From the NCBI RefSeq assembly GCF_039614725.1, contig NZ_CP154859.1, positions 1,054,001 through 1,118,000 of the forward strand: a stretch of 64,000 nt of DNA, given 5' to 3'. Source of the DNA: Thauera sp. JM12B12 (lineage in GTDB: Bacteria; Pseudomonadota; Gammaproteobacteria; Burkholderiales; Rhodocyclaceae). This document shows positions 51,001 to 59,738 of this stretch, one piece after another. Position numbers and translations under genes: made by a program. The notes under the pieces were generated by a model. The model was not told the origin of the DNA. It did not search any database and saw nothing but the letters and a program-made list of their open reading frames with translations. How positions within the stretch are numbered: position 1 is the first letter of the stretch; every line of letters starts with the position of its first letter.

Positions 51001-51861
51001 ATGAGAATCGGATTCATCGGCCTGGGCGTGATGGGCGAGCCGATGGCCCGCCACCTGCGCGCTGCCGGTCACGAGCTGGCGCTCTGGGCGCGCCGTCCGG
51101 AATCGGCCGCGGCGCTGGTCGCCGAGGGGGTGCCGCTGTGCGCGACGCCGGCCGAGCTCGCCGCGCGCAGCGAGGTGGTCATCACCATCGTCACCGCCAG
51201 CGCCGACGTCGAGGCGCTCGCCTTCGGCCCGGACGGCCTGGCTGAAGGCTTCGCGTCCGGCAGCATCCATGTTGACATGAGCACGATCGCCCCGGCGACC
51301 GCGCGCGCGCTCGCCGCCCGCTACGCCGAACGCGGCGTCGGCTGGGTCGATGCGCCGGTCTCCGGCGGCGGCCAGGGCGCGCGCGACGCCACGCTGGCGA
51401 TCATGGCCGGCGCCGAGGCGGATACGCTTGCCTGCGTGAGGCCGCTGTTCGCGGTGCTCGGCAAGCGCGTCGTGCATATCGGCCCGCCCGGCGCCGGCCA
51501 GGTCGCCAAGGCCTGCAACCAGATGATCATGGTCTCCGTCATCCAGGCCTGCGCCGAGGCGCTTCGCCTGGCCAACGCCCACGGCGTCGATGTCGCCGCG
51601 GTGCGCCAGGCCCTGATGGGCGGCTCGGCGGGCTCGAGGGTGCTCGAGGTGATCGGGGCGAAGATGGTCGAGCGCGACTTCGCCGCCGGCATCGAGGCCC
51701 GGCTGCACCACAAGGACTTCGCCATCCTGATGGACGAGGCCGCCAGGCTCGGCGCCCCGCTGCCGGTGGCCGCGCAGGTGTGGCAGCAGCTCAATGCGCT
51801 GATGGCTGCGGGCTGGGGGCGCGACGACACGTCGAGCCTGCTGCGGGTGCTCGAGCGGTGA
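51001..51861 (+). CDS. NAD(P)-dependent beta-hydroxyacid dehydrogenase (3-hydroxyisobutyrate dehydrogenase family), copy 2
   Basis: A 286-aa enzyme with the same architecture: GFIGLGVMGEPMARHL, DAPVSGGGQGA and GQVAKACNQ with the catalytic lysine. I choose the ATG at 51001 after GGGGAGAGC; an earlier ATG at 50977 overlaps the upstream stop as ATGA but adds eight unconserved residues. It is a tandem paralogue of the gene before it, with clear divergence in the C-terminal helical domain, so the two probably differ in substrate. Confidence 0.88.
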   Translation: MRIGFIGLGVMGEPMARHLRAAGHELALWARRPESAAALVAEGVPLCATPAELAARSEVVITIVTASADVEALAFGPDGLAEGFASGSIHVDMSTIAPATARALAARYAERGVGWVDAPVSGGGQGARDATLAIMAGAEADTLACVRPLFAVLGKRVVHIGPPGAGQVAKACNQMIMVSVIQACAEALRLANAHGVDVAAVRQALMGGSAGSRVLEVIGAKMVERDFAAGIEARLHHKDFAILMDEAARLGAPLPVAAQVWQQLNALMAAGWGRDDTSSLLRVLER

Positions 51862-51866
51862 CGCGA

Positions 51867-51888
51867 TCGCGGGCAAGCCCGCTCCCAT
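51867..51888. repeat. REP element (inverted orientation)
   Basis: TCGCGGGCAAGCCCGCTCCC, followed by AT, starts five bases after the second dehydrogenase stop. It is the reverse orientation of the REP unit at 51928. Confidence 0.8.
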
Positions 51889-51927
51889 AAGACGCAGCGG
51901 CCGCCATTTGTGTGGGCGCAACTGTCC

Positions 51928-52138
51928 GTGGGAGCGGGCTCGCCCGCGAATTTAGCGCTCGATCCTGCTCACGCCCCGCTCAGACCCACACCGCATCCCA
52001 ATGCGGGTAGGTCCGCCCCCACGAGACGCGGCGACCGCCTCTTCCGTGGGAGCGGGCTCGCCCGCGAATGCAGCGCTCGGTCCTGCTCGCGCCCCATTCA
52101 GATCCACACCGCATCCCAATGCGGGTAGGCCCTGACCG
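51928..52138. repeat. tandem 118-bp repeat carrying REP elements and the duplicated 3' end of the RAYT gene
   Basis: Two copies start with GTGGGAGCGGGCTCGCCCGC at 51928 and 52046 and stay aligned for about 90 bp each. The second copy contains the real 3' end of the RAYT gene. The first repeats its last nine or ten codons and stop (minus-strand YPHWDAVW then Val instead of Ile). A weaker partial third unit may start at the REP at 51867. Confidence 0.85.
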
Positions 52139-52556
52139 AGCTGACCAGCCCTGCGCGCACCGGATTCGCCACTACATAACGGGCGATTCCCACCAGATCT
52201 TCTTCTGCCCTCACTGCATGGTCGTGAAAGCCTGCCTGCCAGACCTTGCGTCCCGGCGCGGCGTCGAGCCTGTTGAGTGCGATGGCGCTGCGGGACTTCA
52301 TGGTGCGCACGGTCGATGCGAGATCACCGTCGAGCAGCACAAACAGCCAATGCACATGATCAGGCATCGCAACGTAGGCGAGCGTCCTGACGGCGTGGGC
52401 CTGGTCTGCCGCACGCAGCGTCCGGATCAGGGTGCGGGCATGGACGAGGTCGTCGAAAAGGGCACGCCGGTCAGCGCAGGTCGTCGTGATCAGGTATGCG
52501 CGGCCGATCTCGGCCACACGACCGCGGCGCAGGGCGGACGAGTTATGGCGGCGCAT
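52098..52556 (-). CDS. REP-associated tyrosine transposase (RAYT, TnpA_REP / Y1_Tnp family)
   Basis: A 152-aa single-domain transposase of the IS200/IS605-related Y1 family. The HUH motif is in YVAMPDHVHWLFVL, and the catalytic tyrosine is probably the one in GIARYVVANPVRAGLV. The start at 52556 (MRRHNSSALRRGRVAE) is the first plausible ATG; the frame is open upstream but without homology. REP palindromes flank it on both sides (51867-52069 and 52748-52814), the expected arrangement of a RAYT with its substrate repeats. Confidence 0.92.
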   Translation of the reverse strand: MRRHNSSALRRGRVAEIGRAYLITTTCADRRALFDDLVHARTLIRTLRAADQAHAVRTLAYVAMPDHVHWLFVLLDGDLASTVRTMKSRSAIALNRLDAAPGRKVWQAGFHDHAVRAEEDLVGIARYVVANPVRAGLVSSVRAYPHWDAVWI

Positions 52557-52747
52557 GCTTTCGGTCTGTAGATGGAGATCGAAAGGGTATGCAAAAAGGG
52601 ATGTCCCAGGCAAGCTGGAGAATTGCCCGCGGGGCGAGCGGGCAAAAGGGCTAGCGGGCAACGGGGCGGTTCGCGGCCGAGTCAGGCTCTTGGTTTCAGG
52701 CTGAACGTTGAGCTCGCCTGGCCGCATCCTCGGCGGCCAGGCGAGCT

Positions 52748-52814
52748 GTGGGAGCGGGCTTGCCCGCGAATTGCGAGGACCGAGCGCTGCATTCGCGGGC
52801 AAGCCCGCTCCCAC
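52748..52814. repeat. inverted REP pair (BIME)
   Basis: GTGGGAGCGGGCTTGCCCGC followed by GAAT (52748-52771) is repeated in exact inverse orientation at 52791-52814, with 19 bp between. It lies in the 332-bp gap between the RAYT and aldolase genes. A further partial arm (CGCTCCCACGAAG) is at about 52828-52840. The rest of the gap (52557-52747) shows no gene. Confidence 0.9.
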
Positions 52815-52888
52815 GAAGCCGCCGCCGCTCCCACGAAGCTGGCGCCATATGCTCACGGAAGCATGTCCCGGTCCCTTCCGGGCGCCAT

Positions 52889-53664
52889 TCAGCAACCTTG
52901 GATCCGATTCGAACCTTCGCCCCGCGGCTTGCCATACCACCTGAAACGCTCGATCACCTCTGCCATCTCCTCGTTCGACAGCGGCACCGGGGCACCGAGC
53001 TGCAGCGTGCGCCAATATTGCTCGCACAGGGTTTCGAACTCGATCGCCAGCGCGAGCGCGTGGGCGAGGTCGCGGCCGTACACCACCATGCCGTGGTTGG
53101 CGAGCAGGCAGGCGCTGCGGCCGTCGAGCGCGGCCACCGCGGCGTCGGACAGGGCCTGGGTGCCGAAGGTGGCGTAGCGCGCGCAGCGCACCGTGCTGCC
53201 GCCGAAGCGCGCGATCATGTAGTGGAAGGGCGGGATTTCGAGGCGCTGGCAGGCGAGCGCGGTCGCGAAGGGCGAATGTGCGTGCAGTATGGCGCCGGCG
53301 GCCGGACAGGCGGCGTAGATGTCGTGGTGAAGCTTCCACTCGGACGAGGGCGCGAGCGCACCGGAGTAGCCGCCATTCGCGTCGACCTCCACCATGTCCT
53401 GCGGTTGGCAGCGTTCGGCGGACAGGCCGCTCGGGGTGATCAGCATGCCCGGCGCGCAGGACGCCGCGTCGGCAGAGCCCGGGCGGGCCGCGGCAGCCGC
53501 GACGTCGGCGGGGCCGGCGCCGAGTCGCACGCTGGCATTGCCCGCGGTGCCGACATTGAGGCCTGCGTCGGACATCGCCCGCAGCGTCTTGAGCAGCTCG
53601 GTGCGCAGCGGGTCGCCGGGCTGCCAGCCGGCCTCCTCGTGGATGCAGACTCCGGGGGTGTCGC

Positions 53665-53668
<4 letters not shown>
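52889..53668 (-). CDS. class II aldolase/adducin family protein, linked to mtnA
   Basis: A 259-aa zinc-dependent aldolase-fold protein. NVGTAGNASVR is the phosphate-binding loop, SSEWKLHHDIY carries an acidic residue, HAHSPFATAL gives the HxH zinc ligands and LLANHGMVVYG the third histidine. The ATG at 53668 overlaps the mtnA stop by four bases, so it should act on the MtnA product, methylthioribulose-1-phosphate. It may be MtnB (dehydratase) or the aldolase of the dihydroxyacetone-phosphate shunt; the sequence alone does not decide. Confidence 0.88.
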
Positions 53669-54735
<1,067 letters not shown>

Positions 54736-54774
54736 CGGTTCGTCTCGAAAGGGTCAGGGTCGTTCAGGCGCTGT

Positions 54775-54902
54775 ATTCGCGGGCCAGCCTGCGCCCGCAG
54801 TCGCGTGGGGTGGCGCGCCATGCGGGGGGCGTTCGCGGGCCAGCCCGCTCCCGCGGACACCTCCGGCGCGGTGCGCTGTGGGAGCGGGCTGGCCCGCGAA
54901 CT
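54775..54902. repeat. cluster of three REP elements of a GGCC-loop variant
   Basis: Units at 54775-54798, 54831-54856 and 54878-54902 in alternating orientation share the arms GTGGGAGCGGGC and GCCCGCGAA but have GGCC/CTGGCC at the centre where the units near the RAYT have GGCTTGCC or GGCTCGCC. They fill the gap between mtnA and the aminotransferase gene. Confidence 0.85.
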
Positions 54903-54910
54903 TCATGCGC

Positions 54911-56068
54911 TCAAACCTTGCGCAGCCGCTCGGAGGCGGTGGCCAGTGTGGCTTCGTTCTTGGCGAAGCAGAAACGGATCACGCGTTCGTCGCGGCCGTC
55001 GGCGAAGAAGGCCGACACAGGGATTGCCGCCACGCCGACCTCGCGGGTGAGCTGTTCGCAGAAGGCGACATCGCCCAGATCCGAGATCGCACCATAGCGC
55101 GCGAGCTGGAAGTAGGTGCCGTGCGAGGGCAGCAACTCGAAGCGCGAGCCGGCGAGCGCGTCGCGGAAGAAGTCGCGCTTGCCCTGGTAGAAGGCGGCCA
55201 GCCCTTCGTGCCGCGACGCGTCGGCCATGTAGTCGGCGAGCGCGAGCTGCACCGGGGTGTTCACCGTGAACACGTTGAACTGATGCACCTTGCGGAACTC
55301 CGCCATCAGCGCGCGCGGCGCCAGGATGTAGCCGACCTTCCAGCCGGTGATGTGGTAGGTCTTGCCGAAGCTCGACACCACGAAGCTGCGCGCGGCGAGC
55401 TCGGGGTGCGCGGCGCAGCTCGCGTGGCCGGCGCCTTCGAAGACGATGTGCTCATAGACCTCGTCCGCCACCACCACGATGCCGGTGCCGCGGGTGAGCG
55501 CGGCCAGGCGGTCGAGGTCGTCCCGCGTCCACACCGTGGCGGTGGGGTTGTGCGGGGTGTTGATCATGATCATGCGCGTGCGCGGCGTGATCGCCGCCGC
55601 CACCGCATCCCAGTCCGGCCGGTAGTCGGGCGCGGCCAGGCGCATGCGCACCACCTTGCCGCCGGCCAGTTCGATCGCCGGCACGTAGGAGTCATACACC
55701 GGCTCGAACACGATCACCTCGTCGCCCGGGCGCACGCAGGCGGTCACCGCGGTGAACAGCGCCTGGGTGGCGCCGGCGGTGACCGTGATCTCGTGCTCGA
55801 GGTCGTAGCGCGTGCCGTACAGCGCCTCGACCTTGGTCGCGATCGCCGCGCGCAGCGGCAGGCAACCGGCCATCGGTGCGTACTGGTTGTGGCCGGCGCG
55901 CATCCAGTGGGCGACGCGCTCGAACAGCAGGTCCTCGGCGTTGAAATCGGGAAAGCCCTGCGACAGGTTGATCGCGCCGCATTCCTGCGCCAGGCGCGAC
56001 ATCACGGTGAAGATGGTGGTGCCCACGTTCGGCAGGCGGGACTCGATGGGGGCGGGGAAGCTCGGCAT
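54911..56068 (-). CDS. pyridoxal phosphate-dependent aminotransferase (methionine aminotransferase, YbdL/MtnE-like)
   Basis: A 385-aa class I/II aminotransferase. The PLP lysine is in SSFGKTYHITGWKVGY, with NTPHNPTA and GATQALFTAV as substrate and cofactor motifs. It resembles E. coli YbdL and the MtnE enzymes that transaminate 4-methylthio-2-oxobutyrate to methionine. The start at 56068 (MPSFPAPIESRLPNVGTT) is chosen over an upstream ATG. Its neighbour mtnA supports a methionine-related role, but aromatic or branched amino acids are also possible. Confidence 0.88.
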   Translation of the reverse strand: MPSFPAPIESRLPNVGTTIFTVMSRLAQECGAINLSQGFPDFNAEDLLFERVAHWMRAGHNQYAPMAGCLPLRAAIATKVEALYGTRYDLEHEITVTAGATQALFTAVTACVRPGDEVIVFEPVYDSYVPAIELAGGKVVRMRLAAPDYRPDWDAVAAAITPRTRMIMINTPHNPTATVWTRDDLDRLAALTRGTGIVVVADEVYEHIVFEGAGHASCAAHPELAARSFVVSSFGKTYHITGWKVGYILAPRALMAEFRKVHQFNVFTVNTPVQLALADYMADASRHEGLAAFYQGKRDFFRDALAGSRFELLPSHGTYFQLARYGAISDLGDVAFCEQLTREVGVAAIPVSAFFADGRDERVIRFCFAKNEATLATASERLRKV

Positions 56069-56150
56069 GGGGGCGGTCCGGAGGCAGGTCGGAAAAATGG
56101 ACGTGCGCCACATTGTCGCAAACCCCGCGCGTCAAGGGCATCCGTTCTGG

Positions 56151-56174
56151 CCGGGCCGCCGCCCGCTCCCACGG
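56151..56174. repeat. degenerate REP element
   Basis: A REP-like arm (CCCGCTCCCACGG) preceded by an imperfect GC-rich partner lies upstream of the PP0621-like gene. It is weaker than the other units. Confidence 0.45.
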
Positions 56175-56190
56175 GCGCTGCGCGGCCCCA

Positions 56191-56199
56191 TGCTAGAAT
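56191..56199 (+). promoter_or_regulatory. extended -10 promoter of the PP0621-pilS-pilR operon
   Basis: TGCTAGAAT, an extended -10, lies 51 bp before the GTG start, without a recognisable -35. The same nonamer occurs upstream of the MFS gene at 37025. Confidence 0.45.
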
Positions 56200-56250
56200 C
56201 CGCGCGTTCTGGACATCGATCCGCCGGCGTTCCGCTGTGCGGCCCTCACC

Positions 56251-56490
56251 GTGCGCAATTTGCTCATCGTCATCCTGGTTCTGGTCGGTATCTGGTGGGC
56301 GCGCGGCGCCGTGCGCCGCTTCAAGGCGCAGAACGCCCTGCGGCGCAAGGAGGCCGGCAAGCCGGTCGCCGCCGAGCGCATGCTCGAGTGCCGTCATTGC
56401 GGGGTGATCGTGCCCGAATCCGAAGGCGTGCGGGCGGGCGACGATTTCTACTGCTGCGATGCGCATCGCCGTGCCGGCCGCGCCGACTGA
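56251..56490 (+). CDS. PP0621 family small membrane-anchored protein
   Basis: A 79-aa protein starting with GTG at 56251. It has one N-terminal hydrophobic helix (NLLIVILVLVGIWWA), a basic linker and a small four-cysteine domain (CRHCG and CC before DAHRR) that could bind zinc. Relatives are often found directly before pilS in beta- and gammaproteobacteria. Its end overlaps the pilS start by 32 bases. The function is unknown; a link with PilS signalling is only suggested by position. Confidence 0.82.
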   Translation: MRNLLIVILVLVGIWWARGAVRRFKAQNALRRKEAGKPVAAERMLECRHCGVIVPESEGVRAGDDFYCCDAHRRAGRAD

Positions 56491-58063
56491 GGCGCGCATC
56501 CTGCCGTCGCCCGAGGGTGACCGCGCGCGCCGGGCATCGCTGCGCTACCTGAACTTCTTCCGGCTCGTACTCGCCGGGCTCTTCCTTGTCGCCGGCCACG
56601 AACTCGGCCTCGGCAGCGAGGCGCCGCGCCTGTACCACGTCATTGCCTTCGGTTACCTGGGGGCCGTGCTCGCACTGGGTTTTCCGGATGCTGCGCGGCG
56701 TTTCGGCTTCGAGCGCACGGTGGCCATGCAGGTGGTCGTCGATGTGCTCGCGCTGTCGCTGATCATGTGGGTCAGCGGTGGCTACCGCAGCGGCATCCCG
56801 GCGCTGATCATGGTCATGCTCGCCGGCGCCGGCCTGATCGCGGAAGGGCGCATGGTGATGTTCACGGCGGCGCTCGCCACCCTGGCCGTCCTCATCGAGA
56901 ACACCTGGCGCTATGCCGCGGGCGGGCAGTCGGTCGATTTCCTGCAGGTGGGCATCTTCTGCGCCGGCTTCTTCGGCATCGCCCTCGTCGCCCGCCTGCT
57001 CGCGCTGCGCGCCAGCACCAACGCTTCGCTCGCCGCCGAACGCGGCGCGGCGCTCGCCAAGCAACAGGCGGTGAACGAACACATCATCCGCGACATGCGC
57101 GACGGGGTGATCGTGGTCGATGCGCGTGGCCGCATCCTGCACGCGAACCGTCAGGCGGTGGCGCTGCTCGGCATGACGGATTCCAACGCCGAGGGGCTGG
57201 AGGGCCTGGCACTGCGTGACCTCGACGCGGCCTTCGAGCACGTCCTGCAGCCAGGCGTGGCCCCCGAGGGGCGGCTGCTGCGCGTGGGGCCGGGAGGACG
57301 CCTGCTGCGCTGCCGGGCGGTGGCCGGCGAGGCGGGCAGCGCGGCGGCCGGCGACACGCTGCTCTATCTCACCGATTTCGACGACATCCAGCGCCAGCTG
57401 CAGCAGATCAAGCTCGCCGCGCTCGGCCGCCTCACCGCCAGCATGGCGCACGAGATCCGCAATCCGCTGTCGGCCGTCACCCAGGCCGCGGAGCTGCTGC
57501 GCGAGGAGAAGCGCGCCGACATGCAGGGGCGCCTGGTGCGCATCATCAATGACAACGCTCAGCGCATCGAACGCATGATCCGCGACGTGCTCGCCCTCGG
57601 TCGCCGCGAGCAGGCGATGCCCGAGGCTCTGCCGCTGGCCGGATTCGTCCGCGAGGTGATCGACGCGCGTCTGTTCCGTGCCCCCGAAGAGGCGCCGCTG
57701 TATGCGGTCGACATCGACCCGGCCGCCACGCTCGCGATCGATCGTGCCCATCTGCACCAGATCCTCGACAACCTGCTCGCCAATGCCTGCCGCTACTGCT
57801 CCGGCGAGCCTGGCGCGATCCGCGTGTGGGCCGAGGCACTGCCCGGCGAGCGTCTCGCGCTCCATGTGCGGGACGACGGGCCCGGCTTCGACGAGGCCAC
57901 CCGCGCGCATCTCTTCGAACCCTTCTTCACCACCCATCCCAAGGGCACCGGCCTGGGCCTCTACATCGCGCGCGAGCTCGCCGAAGCCAACGACGCCGAT
58001 CTCGAGCTCGCCAGCGCCGGCGCCGGCGCCCACCTGGTGCTCAGCGCGCGCACACAGCCATGA
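56459..58063 (+). CDS. pilS: sensor histidine kinase PilS
   Basis: PilS (534 aa) senses membrane-pilin levels and phosphorylates PilR. Six hydrophobic helices occupy residues about 28-185. A PAS domain follows (VNEHIIRDMRDGVIVVDARG), then the H-box ASMAHEIRNPLSAV with His331, and the ATPase N and G boxes (DNLLANACRYC, DDGPGFDE, GTGLGLYIA). The ATG at 56459 overlaps the previous gene; a later start cannot be excluded. The stop overlaps the pilR start. Confidence 0.94.
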   Translation: MRIAVPAAPTEARILPSPEGDRARRASLRYLNFFRLVLAGLFLVAGHELGLGSEAPRLYHVIAFGYLGAVLALGFPDAARRFGFERTVAMQVVVDVLALSLIMWVSGGYRSGIPALIMVMLAGAGLIAEGRMVMFTAALATLAVLIENTWRYAAGGQSVDFLQVGIFCAGFFGIALVARLLALRASTNASLAAERGAALAKQQAVNEHIIRDMRDGVIVVDARGRILHANRQAVALLGMTDSNAEGLEGLALRDLDAAFEHVLQPGVAPEGRLLRVGPGGRLLRCRAVAGEAGSAAAGDTLLYLTDFDDIQRQLQQIKLAALGRLTASMAHEIRNPLSAVTQAAELLREEKRADMQGRLVRIINDNAQRIERMIRDVLALGRREQAMPEALPLAGFVREVIDARLFRAPEEAPLYAVDIDPAATLAIDRAHLHQILDNLLANACRYCSGEPGAIRVWAEALPGERLALHVRDDGPGFDEATRAHLFEPFFTTHPKGTGLGLYIARELAEANDADLELASAGAGAHLVLSARTQP

Positions 58064-59481
58064 CACATACCGAACGCCGCAACCGCCCCCAGTCGATCGA
58101 TGTCCTCGTCGTCGATGACGAGGACGACATCCGCGAACTGCTCGAGCTCTCGCTGATGCGCATGGGCCTGGCCTGCGACAGCGCCGGATCGCTGCAGGCG
58201 GCGCGGGACTTGCTCGCGCAGCGGCGCTACCGGCTGTGCCTCACCGACATGCGCCTGCCCGACGGCGACGGCCTCGAGCTGGTCGAGCACATCCAGAGCT
58301 GCCAGCCCGGCTTGCCGGTGGCGGTGATCACCGCCTTCGGCAGCATCGAGACGGCGATCCGCGCGCTCAAGCTCGGCGCCTTCGATTTCGTCACCAAGCC
58401 GGTCGAGCTCAAGGCGCTGCGCGAGCTCGTGCAGCATGCGCTCAAGCTCAGGGACCAGGCCGGCAGCGAAGCGGCGAATGCGGCGGCGGGCGCGCGCGCG
58501 CTCATCGGGCACTCGCCGGCCTTCGAGCAGCTGCGCGCGCAGGCCGAGAAGCTCGCGCGCAACCAGGCGCCGGTGTTCATCCATGGCGAGTCGGGCACCG
58601 GCAAGGAAGTCATCGCGCGCACCATCCACAGCCTGGGGGCGCGTGCCTCCGGACCCTTCGTGCCGGTCAACTGCGGGGCGATCTCGCCCGAGCTCATGGA
58701 GAGCGAGTTCTTCGGCCACCGCAAGGGCAGCTTCACGGGCGCGGCGACCGACAAGGAGGGGCTGTTCCAGGCCGCCAACGGCGGCACGCTCTTTCTCGAC
58801 GAGATCGGCGAGCTGCCTCTCGCGATGCAGGTCAAGCTGCTGCGCGCGATCCAGGAGCGCGCGGTGCGTCCGGTCGGCGCACACGCGGAAGAGGCGGTCG
58901 ATGTCCGCATCCTGTCGGCCTCGCACCAGGATCTCGGGCGGCTGGTCGCGGAGGGGCGCTTCCGCCAGGATCTGTTCTTCCGCATCAACGTCATCACCTT
59001 GCGCGTGCCCCCCCTGCGCGAGCGCCGCGAGGACATCGCCGAGCTTGCTGCCCACATCCTCGGGCGGCTCGCCGCGCGCGAGGGTGGGCTGCCGCGCAGG
59101 CTCTCCCCCGACGCCCTGCAGGCGCTGCAGCGATATGCCTTCCCGGGCAACGTGCGCGAGCTCGAGAACCTGCTCGAGCGCGCCTGCGCGCTGTGCGAGG
59201 GTGAGGCGATCGGCGCCGCCGACATCGAGCTCTACCCCGAGCAGACCGCCTCGGGCTGGCTCACCGACATCGCGCCGGGCATGTCCGTTGGCGACGACGC
59301 CGCCGCGCACGAAAGCGGGAGCGAGTCCGTGGCGGGCGGCGATTCGGGCGACGACGCCGAGCGCCTGCGCATCATCCGCGCCCTCGAGCAGACGCGCTGG
59401 AACCGCTCCGCCGCCGCGCGCAATCTCGGCATGACCCTGCGCCAGCTGCGCTACCGGCTGCAGAAATGGGGAATGGAGTAG
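58060..59481 (+). CDS. pilR: sigma-54-dependent response regulator PilR
   Basis: PilR (473 aa) activates sigma-54 transcription of the major pilin gene. The receiver domain has the acidic VVDDEDD and phospho-acceptor Asp63 (LTDMRLPDGDG). The AAA+ domain has Walker A GESGTGKE and the sigma-54 loop GSFTGA. The C-terminal FIS-type helix-turn-helix is NRSAAARNLGMTLRQLRYRL. The start at 58060 overlaps the pilS stop by four bases. pilA itself is not in the window. Confidence 0.95.
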   Translation: MTHTERRNRPQSIDVLVVDDEDDIRELLELSLMRMGLACDSAGSLQAARDLLAQRRYRLCLTDMRLPDGDGLELVEHIQSCQPGLPVAVITAFGSIETAIRALKLGAFDFVTKPVELKALRELVQHALKLRDQAGSEAANAAAGARALIGHSPAFEQLRAQAEKLARNQAPVFIHGESGTGKEVIARTIHSLGARASGPFVPVNCGAISPELMESEFFGHRKGSFTGAATDKEGLFQAANGGTLFLDEIGELPLAMQVKLLRAIQERAVRPVGAHAEEAVDVRILSASHQDLGRLVAEGRFRQDLFFRINVITLRVPPLRERREDIAELAAHILGRLAAREGGLPRRLSPDALQALQRYAFPGNVRELENLLERACALCEGEAIGAADIELYPEQTASGWLTDIAPGMSVGDDAAAHESGSESVAGGDSGDDAERLRIIRALEQTRWNRSAAARNLGMTLRQLRYRLQKWGME

Positions 59482-59500
59482 GGCTGCGGCATCGACATTG

Positions 59501-59600
59501 CCGAGCGGTGCTGTGGGCGCGGGCGCGGTGCTGAGGGAGCGGGCGCGGTGTTGTGGGAGCGGGCGCGGTGTTGTGGGAGCGGGCGCGGTGTTGTGGGAGC
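59501..59600. repeat. 20-bp tandem repeat array derived from a REP arm
   Basis: Five units of 20 bp. The last three (59541-59560, 59561-59580 and 59581-59600) are identical: GGGCGCGGTGTTGTGGGAGC. The first two carry a few changes. The unit ends with the REP head GTGGGAGC, and the array runs straight into a complete REP at 59593. Confidence 0.95.
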
Positions 59601-59648
59601 GGGCTTGCCCGCGAACGAGGCTGCATTCGCGGCCAAGGCCGCTCCCAC
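59593..59648. repeat. inverted REP pair downstream of pilR
   Basis: GTGGGAGCGGGCTTGCCCGC then GAAC (59593-59616) faces an inverse arm at 59625-59648 with GGCCAAGGCC at its centre. A partial third arm (GTTGCTCCCACGGGCAA) follows at about 59653. In RNA the pair would form a strong hairpin after pilR. Confidence 0.85.
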
Positions 59649-59738
59649 GGGAAGTTGCTCCCACGGGCAATTCATTGCCGCGCGATGAATATGGCATTGC
59701 TCGTGGCCCGGCGCCGGGCGATTGAATAGAATGCCGGC

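Noticed and set aside
51862-52888. Conventional insertion sequence around the transposase gene
   Set aside because: No terminal inverted repeats with target duplication and no DDE transposase were seen. The protein is a RAYT and the repeats are REPs, a domesticated-type arrangement.
59501-59600. CRISPR array
   Set aside because: The units are contiguous 20-bp tandem repeats without spacers, and no cas genes are present.
59372-59626. A repetitive minus-strand frame reading Arg/His/Pro/Thr repeats over the 20-bp array
   Set aside because: It arises from translating the REP-derived repeat. It has no ribosome site and starts inside pilR.
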